Part shown: positions 58,164 to 64,000 of the stretch, one piece after another | How the letters are laid out: every line of letters starts with the position of its first letter | Numbering within the stretch: the first letter of the stretch is position 1 | NCBI GenBank assembly: GCA_920105625.2 | Contig: OV050033.1 | Span: 4,816,001-4,880,000 of the forward strand | Direction: 5' to 3' | Origin: Clusia tigrina | Lineage: Eukaryota > Arthropoda > Insecta > Diptera > Clusiidae | DNA length: 64,000 nucleotides | The notes under the pieces: model-generated | Seen by the model: the letters and a program-made list of their open reading frames with translations, nothing else | Told to the model about the DNA's origin: nothing | The model's database searches: none | Translations under genes and position numbers: made by a program

Positions 58164-59835
58164 ATTCACCACAAATTATAGTAACTAGAGGAGACTTTAA
58201 AGGGCTAGAATTGAAATCGTTAAGCAAGGATCACATTGCTTGATGAATTACTACTCTACAAGCATTTGAATATATGTCAGAGTTTCTCCTGAGTTTAATA
58301 ACACTCTCTGTTTATACTACCATCTAGAAAAAACTGTTAAACCTAGCACCAAATTCCATTCGGGATTCTTCAACTTTTCAAATTGACTTTTCAAATCAGT
58401 ACCGAAGTATTCCAGCATTTATTAGAATTTCTAGAAGCGATTGGTCAGATAGGGCCCAGCCCCCTTTGCTTACCCAAACTTGTCCTCCACCAACCATAAT
58501 TCCAGGCATATTGGCTAAGAAAAAAGCTTGCAATTTCGTTACTGCGGACATGCGAGCATAATTTAAGTCTCTCCCTCCACTGGCACTAATGTCCTGTCAA
58601 CATTTGCGTAAAAATAAATTCAATTACCATTGCCGAACTGGGTGTCGGGCAAAAAGTTTGCCCTAAGCCAAAATAATTTAATACAACTGCACAAAATAAT
58701 AAACCCGGGGAAGTGCACGCAGCAGCGCATAACGAACTTAAGTGAAAACAGTGTGGGGAACTTTTCGGCACGTACCGAAAACTAATTCAAAACACTGCAA
58801 CTGCACTCACGCTCACACATCTGAACTTTGCGGTTGGCTGAAGTGGTAACTAACAAGCCTGGTTGTTGCTTGTATCTCGGTGCGGCTCTGCCCAGTCTCC
58901 TGCTGCACTCCAAAATTTCGGGTTTCTGGGCGGAGTCTGCTTACACGCACACACACACATACACATACACACATCTCTGACTCACAACTAAAGGTGCGCC
59001 AGGCTGCGACTTCTGCTTCGTCCCTGACTCCTCATTCGACGCTACTCCGATTGCAGAGCTTTTCTGAGGCTTTAGCAACAAATAATTTTGTCTGCTCTTG
59101 CAACTTTTGCTATAATTTTAAGTTGCAGGAATTTGGGTACTTTTTGCAACCACAGCGATCAGCATAAAAGCAAATAACGTACTCGCCTGCTCCGGGTGGG
59201 CATTGTTTTTTCCTTGGTGCATTTTATCCTTGAAATTGTGGTCGTAAGTTGCGGCTGTTGGTATTATGAGAATGTGACATGCTTAGCTGCTCTGCTGCCA
59301 CATGCCACACTAATTGAGCTGATAAATTATGCTAAACAATTTCCAAAGCTATTCGAAGCTCGGCAAAATGTTACCATGTAGAAGCACGGCTAGTATCCGT
59401 CAGAGATCATTCTTCTTTGAATGGGTCCAGTTATTCTGGAATATCAATCGCTTTTGTATCGATATCGCTTTTGTATCGATATCGCTTTTGTAATCGGTAT
59501 TTTTATCCACACAAATCGTTCGGTGTAATATCTGTGTATAGAAGAAAGATTTATCTCCAGAAAGTTCATAGTGAAAGATGTTTAACAAAGTGCAGGTTCA
59601 TATGTCTTGCAAGTTCCTTGGATTATCACTATCCAGACAGACCACTGAGCGTTTCAGAATGAGAATAGACCAAATAATTTAATCACCTTTCGATAGTTTC
59701 AATTATATCGTAGCTGGTTTCCTTTCTCACAGATTTGAGTATATAAGAGCACTAAAACCAATGCCACAGAGGCAGAAGCAAATAGTTTAGTGGGTTGTTT
59801 TTGAGAATGGACAACGTATATTCCTTAGGCCTAGC
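58164..59835. other. Non-coding stretch with CA tract and short repeat
   Basis: (CA)n with TA interruptions lies at 58943-58972. A 17-bp unit ATATCGCTTTTGTATCG repeats three times at 59443-59495. No gene is seen. Confidence 0.5.
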
Positions 59836-59839
59836 CAGA

Positions 59840-60036
59840 CTTCCATAAAAGAGTCGAAGAAATTTGAAAAAATTTAACTTTCCCGTCACATAATCCTCTC
59901 TCTACCTATCCCCCCTTTAAATATTTCCAGGCTTTTAGTTCTTCCATAAAAGAGTCAAAGAAAAGGTGTATCTTTCTTATCATACTCCTCTCTCTGCCTA
60001 TCCTCCCTCTAAATATTTCCAGGCTTTTAGTACAAT
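59840..60036. repeat. Tandem duplication, about 92-101 bp unit
   Basis: TTCCATAAAAGAGTC occurs at 59841 and 59942, and AAATATTTCCAGGCTTTTAG at 59919 and 60011. The second copy is about 9 bp shorter. Both hold CTCCTCTCTCT-CCTATCC-type sequence between. Confidence 0.88.
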
Positions 60037-61910
60037 GGGCTTCAGTAACTGACAGCTTGGAGACCTCTTTCTCCGGCGGTCCTCCGGCCTACCCCACTTC
60101 TATTCTATGCTATTCTATGGATATTTTTTCATTAAACTCACAATTCTCAGTTCTCTAGGCTTTGTACCAACTGGCAGAATTCTAAGCCAGTTTTTAGCAG
60201 CTACGATGAAACCTTTCCCGACATTCACTCATGTGTGATGTGAGGTGATATTTGTAGTGAATCTTAACCCACCCACTTGACTCTACAATTTCGAAAGATG
60301 ACCTAAAACCCTATTTAAGGAATAATCACTGCTTTTCTGTGAACCTTTTGAATCGGTGGGTGATTCCATTGGAACAACTATGAGACTGAAAAGCCAACGA
60401 CTAACAATTCCTGCCGTTTAAGGAAGGAGTACTCATATTCGTAGCATTTTATGCCACATGCCTTCACATATCCTGCATGAAAATTCAGCGCTCTTTACAA
60501 CCTTCCTTCACTTAAATCACCTTTGCATGTTGAAATTAGATTGGAAGCATGACCGAATCCTTAATTAAATTCTTGCCACCAAGCGCACTAAAATAAACAA
60601 TAAATCACATTCATGACCACTTAAAAAAGCGAAATCCTTGTTTCAATTTGCATTTACGAGTCTTAAACGCATTAAATTCAACATAGAAATTCATTGGACG
60701 TGAGTAAGTTGCAAAGAATACTGCAGAAGGAAGTACGAGTATGATAGAATAATGGCTTTTTGGTATGAATTTCTATTGAAGTTTTTTGTTTTTAATATTT
60801 ACAATTTACGAAACGTTATTGCGGCTGTAGCAGAGCAACAGAAGCGAATAAGGAAACCAATTCTAATGTTGCTCGTACGTAAACTGACCGCAGGTGGAAA
60901 GTTCTGAAGTGAGCAGCGGAAGCACGAGTAATATTTTAAAAGTGTGGTAATTGTGGTTGGTGGCGTCCGTGTGTGTGCCGGACTTGCTCGTACAACTGGC
61001 AATGGGCGAACGCACGCAGCATCGGTGATGCTGATCCACGCTCGAAATGTGCAAATGGCCTGTGGTGCGGGTGTTTGAGTTAAGGTGATTCGCACGTAAA
61101 TTTTGGAAATGCTGCATGAATGCATTTCTTCTATTCACAAATTTCATTTAGAAATGTTCCATTGCGTTTATAATTTTCCCTTCCCCTTACGGTTTCCCTT
61201 TTGCCCTGCGCCCTCAGCCCTTTGCAAGCCAGGTGAAGGTATTCCGTAGTCATGAAATATTTGTACGATGTTGCTTAATTATGTATGAGCGGAAGGAGAG
61301 GAGGAGAGGCGTGGTTCCGAACAACACTCGTTCAAGGTAAACATTGCAGGGTCATTCCCTTTAAATAAGTTAAATAGTTGAACTCCATGCTGGTATATTA
61401 AAGTGAAATTCTGCGAAGTAGATTAAGAATTTGCAGCTGTCAGAAGGTACGCTGAACATATACTCGTACATGAATAATATACTAATATAGTCCTGGCTGC
61501 TAGAACTCATTTTTTTAATGTTAAATAATAATTGTTTAATTATTTTTCACTTATAAATGAATAAGTAACTTAATAACAATAACAGCAAAAGTCCTCTTGG
61601 CATTCGCTCCACATAATCTGGAGTATTTTAATATCTGACTCGAGCAGAACAATGTAAGTAAATGTCCTTTTACTTCTATTTGTCTTCTATGAGGACTTGT
61701 TATGGGTTCTATCTTTACTATGCACTTTACTATACTTCCTTAGCGTCTGCTTTCAAAGTTCACATTTCATGTAGAACTGAGTTGCTGATTTGTATGAGTA
61801 TACTCACTCCTGAGGAAGATCCAAAGGACTGGCTTAAATATAGTTAAATTCGAAACTAGTTCAGCTATGTCTTTACACCCTTTCTATTCTAGAGTTGCTG
61901 GTATTACATT
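60037..61910. other. Non-coding stretch, no gene seen
   Basis: Two overlapping minus frames at 60799-61147 (108 and 94 codons) use different phases of the same GC-richer patch and have no recognisable domain. The remainder is AT-rich sequence. Confidence 0.5.
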
Positions 61911-62400
61911 ATGTTATGTTAGGTTAGGTTAGGGTTGCAGCAAAAGGAAGCTCATCTAGGCCAGGAGTTGATCCGTTGAGGTACCACAGAGACATGGGTT
62001 TCTTAAACTGACACACCCCTCCCCGTGACTGAATGGGGAACCAGTGCGGTGGCAGCAAAAGGAAGTTGATTTAGGCCAGGAATTGGCCCGTTGTGGTACC
62101 ACAGAGCCATGGGTCCCTTAAACCAACACACCCCTCCTCGTGACTGAATGGGGAACCAGTGCGGTGGCAGCAAAAGGCGGCTCATCTAGACCAGAAATTG
62201 GCCCTTTGTGGTACCACAGAGACATGGGTCCCTTAAACTGACACACCCTTTCCCGTGACTGAACGTCAAATAAGTGTGGTGGCAGCAAAAGGAAGCTCAT
62301 CTAGGCCAGGAGTTGATCCGTTGAGGTACCACAGAGACATGGGTCTCTTAAACCAACACACCCCTCCCCATGACTGAACGAGGAACCAGTCCGATTCCCT
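61911..62400. repeat. Tandem array, 115-bp unit, four copies, next to TTAGG-type tail
   Basis: GCAGCAAAAGG starts at 61937, 62052, 62167 and 62282, exactly 115 bp apart. Each unit carries GGTACCACAGAGACATGGGT, CTTAAAC-ACACACCCCTCC and TGACTGAATGGGGAACCAG. The first unit abuts TGTTAGGTTAGGTTAGGG at 61917-61935. Read on the minus strand, that is a CCCTAACCTAACCTAACA tail, the typical 3' end of a fly LINE. The array may therefore be a repeated 3' UTR of a minus-oriented element lying to the right; this is an inference. Confidence 0.93.
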
Positions 62401-64000
62401 GATGCGACAGCATTTGCTTATACTGATGGAGGATATCTCCGCAAGGCCTTCCAGAAAAGTTACCCCCTGAAATCGAAATTTTCTTCTTGAGAGGGAAGTA
62501 GCACATCAAGTGTGGAATATCCTCCTCCTCGTCCTACCACCAGGTGAATGCAAATGTCATAGGAGGGCTAATGTCATAGGAGGGAAGGATAAGCAGAGGC
62601 TTAGAGAAGCTCAGAGGAGCGTGTCTGCCAATGACACAATGGCCTGTGAGCACTGCAACTCTTGTGCCGAGGGAGCAGCGTCTTAGCTGCAGTAATTACG
62701 CTGTTTTATTAGGGTCAGTGAGGCCCTGGTTTCTCTGCTGATCCTGCAGGCCACAGCATATTCGCTTATCGCCTGTATTGCTGTCTGATAAGATTATATT
62801 AACTTTGACAATATAAGCAAATGGCTCACTGCAGATCGGCAGACTTTTCGCTTACAAAAAAGGCGTTGCCCTCCAAAATTTAAACATATATCTTATCCTT
62901 ATAGTTTGTGGCTAAAGTTGGAGTATTACTAAAATAAAATGGAGCCCTGTTATAGAGCTCCAAATCCTCGAATAATGAAAGGATGCCCCCATGTTACGAA
63001 TTGCAGACAGAGCGAAATTTAAAAACTATTAAATACATGCTTGAATCCCTGACTAAACGCTTCTGGTCCTTTCGAACCCTTAAGAATTTCAAAGTGAAAT
63101 TGCTGCTTCCTGGCAGCTTCTTTATACCTTAGCGTCAGGGGAAGTCTCCTTCCATCTTATTATCTCTGTATATATCTTTATAGATATATTCTATTTAAAG
63201 TCGCAATGAAATTTTTGCGATGTTTTCATTTGCTCTTTAATGAAATGTGTTTCAATTCGACACTCGCTGCCAAGCGCAGTTTACTTTTGACGCCGCGTCG
63301 CTGCACAGAGTTAGTTTAAATGTTTTGCAACGCGGTAATGTGCAAAAAACAGAAAGTTTTGTGTTTCGCTCTGCCATATTGCGGGTAACTTTGATTTAAA
63401 AATGAAAACTTTTCTTTTTTTGCAAATGTGAGTTTTTAGTGGCTTTCAAATTGTTGGCAAAAGCATTTGGTATAAAAGGGTTTCATTTGGTTTAACAACT
63501 GTTCGAAACCGCGCCTTATCTTCAATTGTTTACTGCGGACTATTGAAGCTGCCCCTGTGGAAGAATTTCATCTTTCCTTCCTGTGAAGCTGTAGAATATT
63601 CTTGAAATTGGGAGTAAGATTAAAAATTCAAGTTTTCATTATTGAATGAGGAATCCCACGGAGCCACCCGCAGTACTTGACTGGCTTGCCAAAACTCAGA
63701 AGTTCTCTTTAGAACACTCTGCATGCTCAGGAACTTTAATAGCCCTTACGTAATTCCAAGTGAAGTTGTTTTAGCATCATTCCAGCAATTGAACAATCTT
63801 TATCTGAGACAATTTTCAACCTTCCAAACTCAACTTAAACGTTTTCATATCAACAAATCATCTCTTTTACGTTTCTTTCCGTATTTATTTCCCTGTTATT
63901 TTGGACTTGATTGTCGGCTTTGCTCTTTGTCGCCATTAATATCAATTTCACACATCATTTGCTCATGCCTGGCCTTTGTCAGTGGTCGGTTCCGTTGCCA
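62401..64000. other. Non-coding stretch, possible LINE body at its left edge
   Basis: 62400-62770 is GC-richer than its surroundings and could be the continuation, on the minus strand, of the element whose tail is at 61.92 kb, but I could read no protein motif in it. It includes a direct repeat of TGTCATAGGAGGG near 62556 and 62573. Beyond that the sequence is AT-rich and unremarkable apart from a TATA-like word at 63471. Confidence 0.45.
63465..63515 (+). promoter_or_regulatory. Possible TATA-type core promoter
   Basis: GGTATAAAAGGG at 63469-63480 is a strong match to a metazoan TATA box with flanking G/C. About 25-30 bases on, around 63500, is CAACTGTTCG, which is only a weak initiator. 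No gene follows within the 500 bp that remain, so a first exon would have to be outside the window or non-coding. Confidence 0.2.

Noticed and set aside
61911..61936. TTAGG repeats resembling insect telomere sequence
   Set aside because: Only three to four units, next to a tandem array. Similar CCTAACC words at 8.85, 27.23 and 34.34 kb sit at LINE-like 3' ends, and flies lack TTAGG telomeres. A LINE tail explains it better.
1..64000. CRISPR arrays, bacterial operons, viral insertions
   Set aside because: No direct repeats with regular unique spacers, no bacterial gene organisation, and no recognisable viral polymerase, capsid or envelope motif was seen on either strand.

Overview
The window looks like nuclear DNA of an insect, most likely a higher (schizophoran) fly. 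It is AT-rich, carries many CA/GT and GA microsatellites and (CCTAA)-type LINE tails, and holds several Tc1/mariner transposons, one with a DD41D catalytic spacing that is reported for the rosa group of tephritid flies. The fly assignment is an inference from transposon types and composition; no host gene is present to confirm it.

I found no host protein-coding gene, rRNA or tRNA that I can defend. Almost all open frames are 60-110 codons, overlap on opposite strands and have low-complexity translations, as expected by chance in AT-rich DNA. The window is therefore a gene desert or part of a very large intron. Its recognisable content is mobile DNA and its debris.

Layout. 1.6-2.3 kb: about 134-bp tandem array. 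3.36-3.88 kb: 76-77-bp array. 4.45-4.79 kb: LINE C-terminus relic (minus). 8.34-8.87 kb: LINE C-terminus relic (plus). 9.44-9.70 kb: weaker LINE relic (minus). 12.75 kb: short hairpin. 14.74-14.80 kb: two adjacent perfect palindromes. 18.10-18.56 kb: 155-codon frame with two TGA stops. 19.7-20.63 kb: internally deleted DD41D mariner. 20.76-21.12 kb: degenerate 65-bp array. 22.4-22.7 kb: 166-bp duplication. 27.2 and 34.2 kb: LINE 3' ends. 29.93-30.73 kb: nested inverted repeats with a 21-bp satellite. 32.25-32.44 kb: tRNA-derived SINE candidate. 38.15-39.27 kb: mariner relic with an inverted internal insertion. 40.0-40.18 kb: 92-bp duplication. 46.1-46.5 kb: about 65-bp array. 49.09 and 54.97 kb: a dispersed repeat pair. 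50.1-50.72 kb: mariner relic. 55.495-56.016 kb: complete 522-bp deletion-derivative mariner. 57.33-58.16 kb: 93-bp array. 59.84-60.04 kb: duplication. 61.91-62.40 kb: 115-bp array joined to a LINE-like tail.

The most informative points are rearrangements. Two mariners lost their middle but kept both ends of the reading frame in phase. One mariner carries an inverted copy of its own coding sequence, and two perfect palindromes sit side by side. Both of the latter look like template switching during replication. None of these transposase copies could encode an active enzyme.
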